Made by a program: the position numbers and the translations under genes. Positions 25,101 to 38,464 of a stretch of DNA of 64,000 bases are shown piece by piece. The notes beneath the pieces were generated by a model, which was given only the letters and a program-made list of their open reading frames with translations, ran no database searches and had not been told where the DNA came from. Where the stretch lies: NCBI RefSeq assembly GCF_037975245.1, contig NC_092568.1:23276501-23340500 (forward strand). The letters run 5' to 3'. Within the stretch, counting starts at the first letter, position 1. Every line of letters begins with the position of its first letter. The DNA is from Apostichopus japonicus. Its lineage: Eukaryota; Echinodermata; Holothuroidea; Aspidochirotida; Stichopodidae.

Positions 25101-27902
25101 AATATTGTCCGATCACAGCACCCCAAACATGGAGACGCTTTCCCCATCGCGAGTGGTAGCGTAGTATTGTTTAATTAGTTTAAAGCTCATAACGAGAGGA
25201 GACATGCAGAGACCGAGGAAGCGCTTATTTTCTCTAAGTTGCTATACCTAGAAACTGGTTTATTTGTGTTATCACACATGTGTTTGGCATGACTTGTATA
25301 GGTTAAACTTTAAAGGGGGTGAAGACTCGCGCACAAAGAAACGTCTGATGCCGGTAATCTGACCTAGTTTCGAATGAGGTGTAACAGAAGTGTTAGACAC
25401 CACCATCGATCCCAGAAAATACACACACAGCTTGCTTCCGTCGGTAATAAGACACAATGTACAGTCGATACATGCAGCTTGGGTCAATACCCACAGCACA
25501 GTGTACATAGCAGCGTTGGACATCTCAGGTCCAGATAAAAGATAACAAGGTATCACGTCTCATTACTGTCTGCATTTTGTAGCAATAAGAAGAAAACTTC
25601 ACTTGCAAGCAACGGAAAGTGAACTTATTTTTTCAGAGGGCGGCACGCGGTTTGGGCCTAGTCTTCAATGCCTTTAAGGAAGGGAAATCGAGTACGGTAT
25701 ATCGTATGGGTGACGGGAGAACTGCTCGTACAACTAAGAATCTCTATGGATGGTATCGTTACTCAACGTGTAGCAAGAAGCGAGGGTGTCTTGTTAAGGG
25801 GCATAGTACTTGTTGAAACTTTTTATGGGGGTTCGAAAATGGTGATTTCCGGCCCCACTGTCAGCTCATAAAAGTTAGGTCATATTTTGGAGGTGGACGA
25901 ACGTCGCAGATATTCTTTTTAATGTTTCAATATTCCAAGCACATAGTGAGAGAGAATTGGTGTTAATCCGTGAGTAATATTATCCTTCGTTTGCACATAC
26001 GTTTTATCTACACTTCAGTTGTGTATCGCAAAGATTTGTTTTTGTTAAGCGATCTATACCTGCAACGATTGAAATGTTTAAGTTTATTTTTAAGATATCC
26101 TTAGTATCGTTTAGCCTGCATGTGTTTTAACGAGCAAGTCCCAGCAAAATCGTGTGTGTATGCTTCCATAAGTTAATGTCAACTATAGTTAAATGTTGAG
26201 CGTAAGTGCGTAAGTGTGTATACTGTGCAAGTGCCCAACTGCGAAAGTGCGTGCGTGTTTTGCAACTATACTTTGAAGTCAAGTGTACTAAATGTAAACA
26301 GAGCCGAATAGCAGAATTTTGATGTGAAGATGAACCCCATTAGAACGTAAAAAGGAAGACAATTTACTTCATCATTTCTATTTTCTTTTGTTTTATTAAT
26401 ATGTAATCTCTGTAAAAGTCAGCCATTGCCATAAATCTGTGATTTAAATTTCATCTCTACCCATCAAAAACCAGTGATCGAGGTCATGAATAAATTAGAG
26501 ATATACTATTAATCATCCTTTTCTCCGACTTTGTTGTTGTTGTCTCGATATGTGCTGAAGATTATTATTAAGCTCAAACAGCCCGTACTTTGGAGAAAGA
26601 CGTTACAATATTAACGATATAAAACATTTACAGGTACATAACAGAACGTGTGGGTAGTTAAACGCAGGTCTTATTTTTCTTTTGCCATCGAGTTTGGCCT
26701 TCCCTTTTTCTATCCGAGAGTTTCTGAAATTACCCATGGACCCCCACCCACTTCGGCCACACCAATGATAATCATGTAAAACAAAACGCTGTTAGTTTCA
26801 TCTTTCAACTTACATCTCCTGCTAACTTGTCAAAAAACTGCCTAAACTTTGAGTCCACATCACTATGTTCCTCCGGACTGATCTATGAAGAACATGAAAG
26901 AGAAATATATGTATTATAAAATTAAGGATGTCATTACCTCATAATCTTAATATACATTTTCTTTGATAAATTGAACAATAAATCACGGCTATACATATTA
27001 AAGGGATAAAGTTATCGACAAAATGTTAGTGTTGAGACATGTTCTATAATACAGTCCTACACAACCATGCGTGCAAGTCAATCTTTGTACAAAATGTTAG
27101 GCAGTGTGATTTCTGACAATACAATTACAGATTATCTGAATTTTCAATCGGCTCTTTAAAAGCAAAGTATATGACTGTTAATCATGTGACAAGCATTACA
27201 TTCGTGAGCTGAAAATGAAGGTTTGAATTGGGAGCATATAACATTTGATATTTCATCAATGTTGCAGTGAATGTATAGTTTTAATTACTAACTCAATAGA
27301 CTACACCTTCGTAATCGATGATTTTCGTGAGACAGACAAGAAGGTGAAAGAGGTGGAGGTGGATGGAGAGAGAGAGAGGTGGGGTTGGAGGTGGCTGGAG
27401 TGAGAGATGAAGAGAGAGGTGGAGAGAGAGGAGATGGAGAGGGATGGGTATGGGGAGAGGACTGGATTGGAGATTTATTCGAAGGTTCTCGATTTTGTCA
27501 TGACAGTGCTTCAGATACCTTCCGCTTTGGTGGATGGTCCATAGTTGATGGGCCTTCTGCAGAACTGAAAAATAATTTAAAAAGAATAAAAATACGGTAC
27601 AGAGTATCTAAGCAATGAAATATGTAGACCTTAACAATCAGACCATGTAGTTGATATGGTTAGAAATACAATCATGATTATAGCACTATTCCACCATTGA
27701 ATATATCTACATATATTACAGCATATTGCTACTCAGTGAGTTTCACACCTGACGTTTTTTTAGCACTGTGTGTTTAATGTCTTAGCAACATTTGCATCCT
27801 GGTTTCCATTTATATTTTAAATCTGTTTTTTGTTTTGACTTTGGAGCTCTTCTTTTTACCCAATTACCATTGTATTTTTTATGGTCAGTGGCTATCTATC
27901 TA

Positions 27903-27963
<61 letters not shown>

Positions 27964-30179
27964 TATTATATAAAACAAATACAAATTCATTACCCACTGG
28001 TATTCTTTTTGGGGGAATATATACGGAGGATGAAGGATCCTTCTTCGCGTGGGTTAAACGTAGATGGTATGATGCAATATTTGCCAGCCGGAAATGTGAA
28101 ACGATCGACTATTTCTCTACTATTGATAAAAGTTGTGCTTCGGGCTGTTGACGTATGATACATAAAGTACTCTTTGTCCAACGGTACCTCAGTGCCATCT
28201 TCGATCTGAGATCAAAAATGAGAGAACAGGAAAAAACATCTACTGTGCAGATTTAGTTTCAATTAATACAATTTACATTATGCTATATAGTACAACTATC
28301 AACGCGAGAGAAGGGGTATAGGTGAGATCCTTGGTGACTTTGTTTTACAAAATGTGTACTACAGTCACTATTTTCCTATTACTGGTATCCGCCTATTCCA
28401 TTTGGTTTTGGTTTTTGTTTTTGTTTTGCTTTTCAGAGAGAGAGAAAAATCGACCCAAGATATATTAAACTATTTAAAAAAAAGGAGTACGTATATATTC
28501 TTTTCATTATACTGGTCTACAATTATATTTTTTGCATCAGGGGTAACTCCTCGAAGTACCAAATAGACTGCAATGTTTTTACACCTCCACAAATCGAACA
28601 ACCTCAGTTGTGTCAATAACTGTACAAGTCCATTCTGGACACCAATTCTGGAAAGCCTTTCTTAATGTACATATTTACCTTAACGAACATTGTAAATCTT
28701 AATCTAAATTGCACATAATGCTCTCAAATCGGATCGAACTATTCATTACTGTTAAATCTGCTTCCAGTGCATTTAAGGATATATAGGTAGCCTACATATT
28801 GGTATGCGACTTCACGTCTTCTCCTAAAAAGGTATTTGATAACCGCATAGACCACAAAATATATATAGACTTGTGCATTATTAAACCATTACTGTTTAGG
28901 CGAGTAACACGTTAAAACAAAAGGTATAGTCTCGCACATTATTAATTTATTTCTACCTACCAAAGTGTAGTCTTTCAAGTTCGAACCTTAATTGGTCCTG
29001 TTCCCTTTCGCATTTACACAAATAATATCAACTCGCAATTTATGCTGTTTTGAATTAATTTAGCAGTTTGATAGTCGCTGTAGTTTGTATAGGCTGCAGC
29101 GAATATCCTAAATCGTAAACTTGTCTTTGTTTCTGATTGATTCAAAGATAATAAAATGTCCGTAAACATTGATAGGACCAACTTGTATCGGCCTTAATTT
29201 AAAGGCATTGAAGACTCGCGCACAAAGAAACGTCTCATGCCGGTAATCAGACCTAGTTTCGAATGAGGTATAACAGAAGTGTTAGACACCAACACCGATC
29301 CCAGGAAATACACACACAGCTTGCTACCGTCGGTAATTAGACACTAGTGTACAGTCAGTACATACAGCTGCGGTTAATACCAACAACACAGTGTATAAAC
29401 GATACAGAGATGGACATCCCAGGTCCAGCTAAAGATAACAAGGTATCACGTTTCATACTGTCTGCATTTTGTAGCGACAAAGGAAAAAACTTCACTTGCA
29501 AGTAACGGAAAGTTACCTTTTTTACAGATGGCAGCACGCGGTTTGGGGCGAGTCTTCAATGCCTTTAAGAGGAACCTAACATATACAGACCCTTAAAAAT
29601 TACCTTGTATATGGAGAACCCGATCGTAAGCATCTTTTGACCCGACTTCTTCATCTTCCTACGTTCTGTTTGCATCAATGAAATAACAACAGCATTGTCC
29701 TCCTCCTCCTCCTCTTCGTCACTTCCAGCTACATTAAATATGAACTGAGGATTACGATGAAAGGTGTCTGCAGGAAGGAAACAAAATACAATTTAAACAA
29801 TAACAAATATGATAAAGGTCTGCATTATCGTCATAGTCATCTTCATTGTCAACTTCATCGTCATTGTTATTGATGTCATTGTATCTTCATTGTCCTTGTC
29901 ACCGTCATCGCCATTGTCACTGTCATCGCAACATTCTAACTCTTATCTAATTATGAGCTTAGGTATATACGCGTGCATGTATGTGTGTGTATGTGTGGGT
30001 GTGTATGTATGTGTATATATATATATATATATATCTATATATATTAGATCTATATATATCTATAGATATCTTTATATACCTATATATATCTATATATATA
30101 TATCTATATTTATATATATATATCTATAGATATATATATATATATCTATATATATCTATATAGATATCAATATAGATAG

Positions 30180-30210
<31 letters not shown>

Positions 30211-33200
30211 TACATACAATATACATATATATATACATACATAAATATATATACATACATACATACATACATTAAATATATATATTTATATATATCTATA
30301 CACATACACACATATATATATATACACATACACACACACATATATATATACATATATATATATACACACACATACATATATAGATATACATGTTATCGCA
30401 AATTCATTGGATACAAGAGGGGCCTGTCCCTGGGTTTCGTCGAAGGCGAGGGGGGTCCTCTATAAATTAATCAAACATGAAATGGTGCATTCTGAGGCAA
30501 TAAAGTATATAAACCTGTAGGTCAATATAAAAGGTTGCGCTAATAACTACTTCTTTTTGTGGCTGGACGGGGGATCAGGAATGACGAATTACGTATTCAT
30601 CGTATTTATTTACTATTTATTCTACCCAACCCAAGCTCCCAAAAGTATTTACCAATAAAATTTCGACAACCTCCAGCCGATGAAGATGCACTCCATTTTG
30701 CTTTATGTAATTGCATTTCCATGTGCGTTTCCCCTTCATCAAGATATGGAGCCAGATTGCATATCTCAAGCGTACCAAAGTTATTTGTCCAATCATTGAA
30801 TGACATCCTGAATAGCAGATAATATACATAATTAATAGATGATATTCTACGAAATTAACCAAATGTTGAACTTTAACGCAAAGAATATCCAATTTCAATA
30901 ATGCAAAACGGTGATTCTTCTGCATAACTACTTTACATGTTCTTCTGTGTAACCACTTTAGATGATAGGCTACTTTGTGTTTAGTTTTGGAAAGTTGGTG
31001 CTTTAACCCCCCCCCCCCCCCCCCCTTATTGCGTAATGGAAGAACCTGCTGGGTACACATGGGATGAGGAATGCTTTGATAGAGCATATGTGAATATTCA
31101 TACAAGGGGTATAGCAGCTCCCATCTCATACTCATCTGTACTATAAGGAGGGAATTAAAGGGTGTAGGAGGAATACCAATAGTTCTCTTTCACTGTACTG
31201 TGGGTTTGAATTAGTAATATTAACGCAAGAGTGAAAAGAGGTTCTCACATTAATTGTAGATAGTAGGGTTTATGTTCGGAGCTTTGTGTTAAAAGCGGTT
31301 TTGACCATTTCATAATGGTTAAAGGAGTTTTCATTTGATTAAATATGATTGTTGGGATTGTTAAGGAAGTATTCCCTAGGATAAATATGTTTATGAAATA
31401 TCAACTTACACTTACTAGGAGTTAACATAACAATGATGTAACAGAAACAAACAGCTGATCCACGTAATGTACACGACAGTGCATGTATATAGAACCAAAC
31501 TACCCCGTAAATTGTTGTTCACGAGCGTGGATAACTTTGTTAATGTAAGTTGGCTACATTAGGTGTGTATGCCCATACAGAATAAGGTAGCGCCCTATTC
31601 ATCTGCGATGACAGTAACACTATAATTGTTTCTGAGTACTGGTTTTTTATGTATTTTTTAATAGTAGTTGTTGGTATTTTTAACCATTTTTGAATTATTT
31701 ATAAAATCGTAGTTCGCGATTATCGTGCTTGTTATATGAGACGGAAACTTCCAAAAGGAAAATTATGAATGATGCAGAAAGTTCGGAAATTCCGAATCGC
31801 GGTTCGGGATAACGGTAGTACACATCGAATAAACAAATATCCTGCATTTAAGTACAAATGATAGCAAGATAAACACCAGAACTTGTCCAGTTAAATTGTT
31901 TCGAACGAAAATACTTACTTGTCTCCATAAGATAAATGCAATCCATACTAGCTTAGCCTACCCAAATTGGTTACAATTTAGCACTCGATCCCATTTCCAT
32001 GACAACGCCCACTTCCTCCTCCTTCCTGTCTAAAATTCTGCTAAACCGTTGGAATTTTTCATTTTTTTTCGAATCTAACTGATTTCGTTTCGTATAGTGT
32101 GAAATCTTCGCATTCTGAAAGTCCCTTTTCACGATTTCAACACCTTTCAAGAATGCATATGTCGTGTGGAGACAGGTAAGAGAGTTTTGATGGGCGTATC
32201 AATAATTCCAAAAGAGGAACAGGTATAGACCTGTGTTCGTTAAAGCCGACTCCCAATTAAGGGAGTCTAGGGGGTCTTCCCCATCATATAACCAAAGAAG
32301 ATTGTAGACTTCAGGAATGATACATTCTACTTAGGCTATACGTTAGGTGTTAAGTTAATTCCAAACGCACAGTTGTGCTAATAACTAGTTTTAATTTTTG
32401 GTGGGGTCCATAGGGGGTGTACACCCCCGCATCTCCGCCCCCCTCCCTTCTCTGACTCCGTGCCCGAATGAAGTCAACTGCTGAACATTTTTATTAGGTT
32501 TTATTTACCAAAATTCTCCGTCATCGTCAAACGTTAATCCAATGTTTTGCTTCTCTTCATCAGAAAGCAGACTCCATTCAGGTGACCTATGATGGCAAGA
32601 AAAAAAGAAGAGAAGGATCATATGTGATGTACCTTTATTGTCTATATTATTAACCTATGTATTCATATGCAAAAAAAAATCACTTAAAATTATGTACCTT
32701 CTTGAGAGTATAGAAATATTAATTATGAAACTAGGTACTTTTGATTCCGCACGAGGAACATTAGGAATTTAAAGTACCAAAAATCTTACTTATCACCCCA
32801 TGATCCGGTCCATTCACGTTCATTCCCCCACGGGTTCCTTACACGGACTAACTCTACCTCCTCTTCGCCACTTCTTGATCTTGCCGTAACCTTTACAAGC
32901 AAAAAGATCGAAGCAAATCAGTCAATCATTAATCAAGTAAGACAAACATAAAGTTTCTAATCCATGCCTATATGTGGAATAATGTAATCAGGGGCGTAGC
33001 GAAGGGTTTTTTGTTGGGGGGGTGTGGAGAATTTGATTTGCCGACGGATCTGGAAGTGGTGACTGAAATGGGGGAGGGGTCTAAGGGGAGGGGGTGTCCC
33101 CCTCCCATTTGGCAATTTTTTAGTTTTAAAACGTCGTTAGATGCAATCTGGTGCATATTTTAAGTCAAATTTGATTTGCCGACGGATCTGTAAGTGGTGA

Positions 33201-36200
33201 CTGAAATGGGGGAGGGGTCTAAGGGGAGGGGGTGTCCCCCTGCCCTTTGGAAAATTTTTAGTTTTGAAACGTCCTTAGATGCAATCTGGTGTATATTTTA
33301 AGTCAAATTTGATTTGCCGATGGATCTGGAAGTGGTGACTGAAATGGGGGAGGGGTCTAACGGTAGGGGGTCTCCCGCTCCCCTTTGGCAATTTTTTAGT
33401 TTTGAAACGTCCTTAGATGCAATCTGGTGTATATTTTAAGTCAAATTTGATTTGCCGACGGATCTGGAAGTGGTGACTGAAATGGGGGAGGGATGTAAGG
33501 GGAGGGGGTGTCCCCCTGCCCTTTGGAAAAATTTTAGTTTTGAAACGTCCTTAGATGCAATCTGGTGCATATTTTAAGTCAAATTTGATTTGCCGACGGA
33601 TCTGGAAGTGGTGACTGAAATAGGGGAGGGGTCTAAGGGTAGGGGGTCTACCCCTCCCCTTTGGAAAATTTTTAGTTTGGAAACGTCCTTGGATGCAATC
33701 TGGTGCATATTTTCAGTCAAATTTGGCACGGAAGAAGCTCCCGTTCTCCTTTTCTCTATTCAGCTTTCCTTCTTTCTTCCCCTTCCGCTCTCTTCACCTT
33801 TTCTCCTTTTGCCGACAGACCCAAAATTTGCCGACAGCGACCAAATTATTGGGGGGTGTGACACCCCCCCACACCCCCCCCCCCCGCTCGCTACGCCCCT
33901 GAATGTAATACAAATCAACAAAGAATGCAAGTTGATCATTGTGTTTGGGCGTAACTGTGGTTTTCAGTTTTAGTTGAATGGAGAAAAGAACATAGAGCTC
34001 ATATTAAAATTAAGTTTGTTACATAATACGATGTAGGCATCTCATTTAAAAGATCAAATTACCCCCCCCCCCCCCAAAAAAGTCTTCCTTTTAGTCATCA
34101 TTTAATGCGCCATAGGTATAGTCATTACTCCATGATAAATGTTACACGACATAAGTCATTCAAATTCCCACGTAACATAACATACGCAAAAAATGGATAC
34201 GCACAAGTTCCCTATATAGTCTTACTTTTGTCGCAGCCGTTACAGTGTATGCTTGTCCTTTGACAAGCCCAGTTGTCAATTTTGCCTCTATCTCATTTGC
34301 CTTGGCAGGGATACTGCATCCCATCAGCGCCCCACGAGCGAATGCCTTCAGCATGACTTTAAATAAATTTGGTGGAGGGTCTTGAAGGGAGAAGGATTCA
34401 GATAGTCCTCCGGTAAAATCTTCCATGGCTTCTGATGTCTGTCCTCCTTTCAGTGCTTCGTAAGATCCATGAAGTCTTGATTAATACGATATATAAAAAA
34501 CAAGTTATTATGAAGGTCACTGCAGGTAACATAATTATTATCATGCCAAAACTAAGGGCTGTTTCTGAAAGTATCCTATGCCCTTTATCGAAGTTCTCAG
34601 TAAGCTTCTAAAAATGCTCCAAGAAAGACTAAGATTAATAGATACATAGGCGTAGGAGGCAGGTGGGCTGGGGGGGCTGCAGCCCCCCCACCCAAAATTT
34701 TTGGTGAAAATTCGGGCAATATGCTGAGAATTTTTCGGGCACCTACTGAAAGAAGAATAACTTGCAATGTGTTTTTCATTTTTTTGGGGGTGAAAATTCG
34801 GGCAATATGCTGAGAATTTTTCGGGCACCTACGGAAAGAAGAATAATTTGCAATGTGTTTTTCAATGGTTAAACTGATATTATTATTATCGTTATTATTG
34901 TAACGACTTCCCCAATAATTATAACCAATATGGAAGGGTAATAACAGGGAAAATAAAACAAAAATTTTTGCGCGCTTCATGCGCATTTAACATCTTATTG
35001 TGCATGTCATATAGGCATTCATCGGTTATCGGCATGTGATGTAATAACCGATGAATGCCTATATGATAGCACATTAAAGCAGCATTTTGCGTCCTTTTCT
35101 ATGATTTTTCTCAACCGCACTGACTCCACTATGCCATAACGACATACATAACTAGCTTATCTATTTATATCTTACTTCAAATGGTGGCATAAAAGTCGAA
35201 AAATTTGCAACTTTCAACTTTGTTTTCTCCAAGATATTTTCTTGGCTAATATCTTAGTTTGCTGTTTTGTGATTGATATATGTAAAAAACTTGATGGACA
35301 TGTCAAAAAAGTAGAAAACGGCGACCAAACGCAAAATGCTGCTTTAAGATGTTGAACGCGCGCGTAGCGCGCGAAAAATTTTGGTTATATTTTTCGGGCA
35401 AGTCGTTACAGCCCCCCCAAATCAAATCAGGCTCCTACGCCTATGAATAGATAGTGGTGATAGACAAATTAGACGACGTCATATTCTGATTAGTGAAAGT
35501 TAAACCACTTTCATCTGTTTCTAGTCAGCAAAAATTGGTTCTAATATATTTGGGGGGGGGGGTATAGGGATGGCGTTTCACTTACAATATGTAACTACGG
35601 AGTCGAGTGACTTATTATTGTCTCAGTATCCGCGATGTGAAGGTATACCGCACCACAATTAGAGTAGTGTTCATCCGCTCCAAAGGTTAACCATTGTCAG
35701 AGAAAAGAGGTAAAAGTACCTAAGGTAAAGCTTGTTTAAGCATGTTATCAACTACTGTCATTGTTTGTTCTGCCTTTATATGAAAGAGCATAATTTAAAG
35801 TACAGATGGTGTGAAAATAGGGAGAATCGAAGGTGATATAAACCATTTTAGAAAATCTTATGTTAAATGTTGATATTACTCCGAGCGAGCAAATTGAAGG
35901 GTGGGGTTTCAATATGCTAAACTTGCTCCTCTTCTAGCTCAAAATCTAAACGGTCATGATATGGAAGTTTGCAAGTGCCTTGATAGGCTAAGATCTCAGC
36001 TATCATGTGGTGGGTAGGATATACCAGTTGTGCTTTGGCAGGTCTTGAAAGTGACGAGTTTAGTGTGTAAGTCAATAGAACAATTAATTGTGGTGCGAGA
36101 CCTATTCGACTAGTCTTTTTCTCTCTGTCGCACAAACGTCACTTCCTGTCAAATTTGCATTAAGTCATGTGGCTGAAGTGGAAATACTGTGTATATAGTG

Positions 36201-37229
36201 TGCGGAGTAGTGAAATGTAATTGTGTGTATATACGAAATGGTTTTAACGAAATTTTGATCTTTTTTTTTTCATTAGTCCAAAACTTACAATAGATCATAT
36301 CTCAAGTAATCCAATAAGTAATACCTAGTCTACCCGTCATTAAGTTCTATCACGCTTTTTCTCTGACATGCTTATGCCTATATAGCGTTCGTTGCGTAAA
36401 GCATTTGACCATTTCTTTATACGTTCTGAAAGCGTAGTGAGTAATTCTTAATGATTCGCAATATTTAGGCACAATTATGTAGCTAAACAAGTAGGCCACT
36501 ACATGTTTTCACTTCATTCGCTGCGGTTTAACTAAGGTCACGGAATAATCCGTGATGTCCGACCAACAGAATTTAGGCAAATACTATAACGCCAACCATT
36601 TTTTTTAGGTCTTGTTATTGTGATATTAAACTGCAAATACTGCCTGATACCAATACAAATATAGAAGCTGATGGCGATACAGCAACGAATAACGGTATAT
36701 CGTCATCGACACAAAAAACACAGACGGAGAAAGGGAAACAGCCATCGACATTGACAGACATAGGCTATACACACATTAGGGCGGAAACATAAACATAGAT
36801 TAAATCGTTCGTACTTTGCATAAGCCTTCTCTATCAGGCAACACCAGAACTCGTTGTTTTGTGGCGAATGCGTAAACACCAATTTTCCATTGTAAGTCGG
36901 TAGACGATCATCAATAACGACTTCCCTCCATTCTCCAAAGTACCAAAAGTTAACTCTGAAGATTCCCTGGTAATCATGGTCGAATCCTTGGTCGGGTGGT
37001 AGTACATTATGGAGCAGTTTCTCTTGCTGACTTAGGGAAGCAAGAGCTGCCAGAAACCAGCAGTTTCCTATAGAGCGAATAATATCACGTATATTTTGAC
37101 AAAAAGATTGGTGGCATGGTTAGGCTCAATGAATCGTCATATAAATGAAGGATAATCCATTCATGTACATATAAACATATACATACTCACGTATGTATAA
37201 TATATATATTTATATATATATATATTTAT

Positions 37230-37283
<54 letters not shown>

Positions 37284-38397
37284 TGATCAAGAGTACAGTA
37301 CCCTTGCACAAAATTAAAGCATGTGAAAATGTTGGAAGTGCGTTGTACGCGTGAAAAATGAAACAAGAGGGCAATCCACGGAGTTGCATATGTCATCGCC
37401 AGCAAACCATGATTCCACATAAACAATTTATTATTATTAGATTTATTATTATAAAAACATGCATTTGACCTCTAACCACGTGACCTTTGACTTCGGTTCC
37501 CATGACAACCACATATTTTGAAAGTAGCCTACTTGACATTTCTATTATACATGTGAAGATTCCATGTCAATTCAATCTTTCCCCTTGGGGGTAATAGAAA
37601 CAAGGAGAAAATAGATTTTCACTAAACTTGACCTATGACCTTTGGTTTCGGGGGACCTGCGAGACACACGGGTTCACCCTGGGGTACCTTCACACCGACT
37701 TTGATGGCAATCGGCGTAGCCGTTTGGGGGGAGGTTTTGACACAATATGGGACACACAATCCCGCCCCCACACACACGGTCACGTTCATACCCCTTCCTC
37801 AGTCATGGACCTCATCCTGGGGTACCACACCATGGGTGACCCTCCGAGAGTAGCTAATCAGGAAAATTAACAATTACCATTGCAACTGTTGTTCCCGGGT
37901 TTATGTGAGGTATAAAATATAGTGAGTTAACGTTGTTGGAATTTGCGTATAGGTTAGGTCGAATCTAACCAAGCGATGGAATTGGGAAGTTTACCTACCT
38001 AACATCCCTTGCTTTATATCTAATCTGCTGGCGCCACCAACATATAAGGAAGGATTATGGACAATTTCCTGCAGATGAGAAATATTTATCATAAATACAT
38101 CGTTGACAGACGGGTGGTGAAAGAGGGTTCAATGTTGAGGGCACGGGGTGGAGTAAAAAACTTGGAAGGTCAGTGGGACATGTGACTTCGATTTGTGGAA
38201 AGAAACCTCAAAATCCAGCAAAATGGCAGTATATCACAAAAGGTCAGTATTTAACAAATTTTCAACGAAACGAATATTTCAGGCTTTCTATACTTACCGA
38301 TGTCCTGCTCCAATTTCTCTCCACCAACCCCTCCCCTCCCTGTCTAATGCCACTACGCTTACACACACACATTGGCTACGACGTTGAACTGTTTATA

Positions 38398-38464
<67 letters not shown>

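Noticed and set aside
37628-37870. 80-codon frame with a Pro/Thr/His-rich rival frame
   Set aside because: Sequence contains repeated TGACCTTTGAC-type motifs and looks like a dispersed repeat, not a gene.
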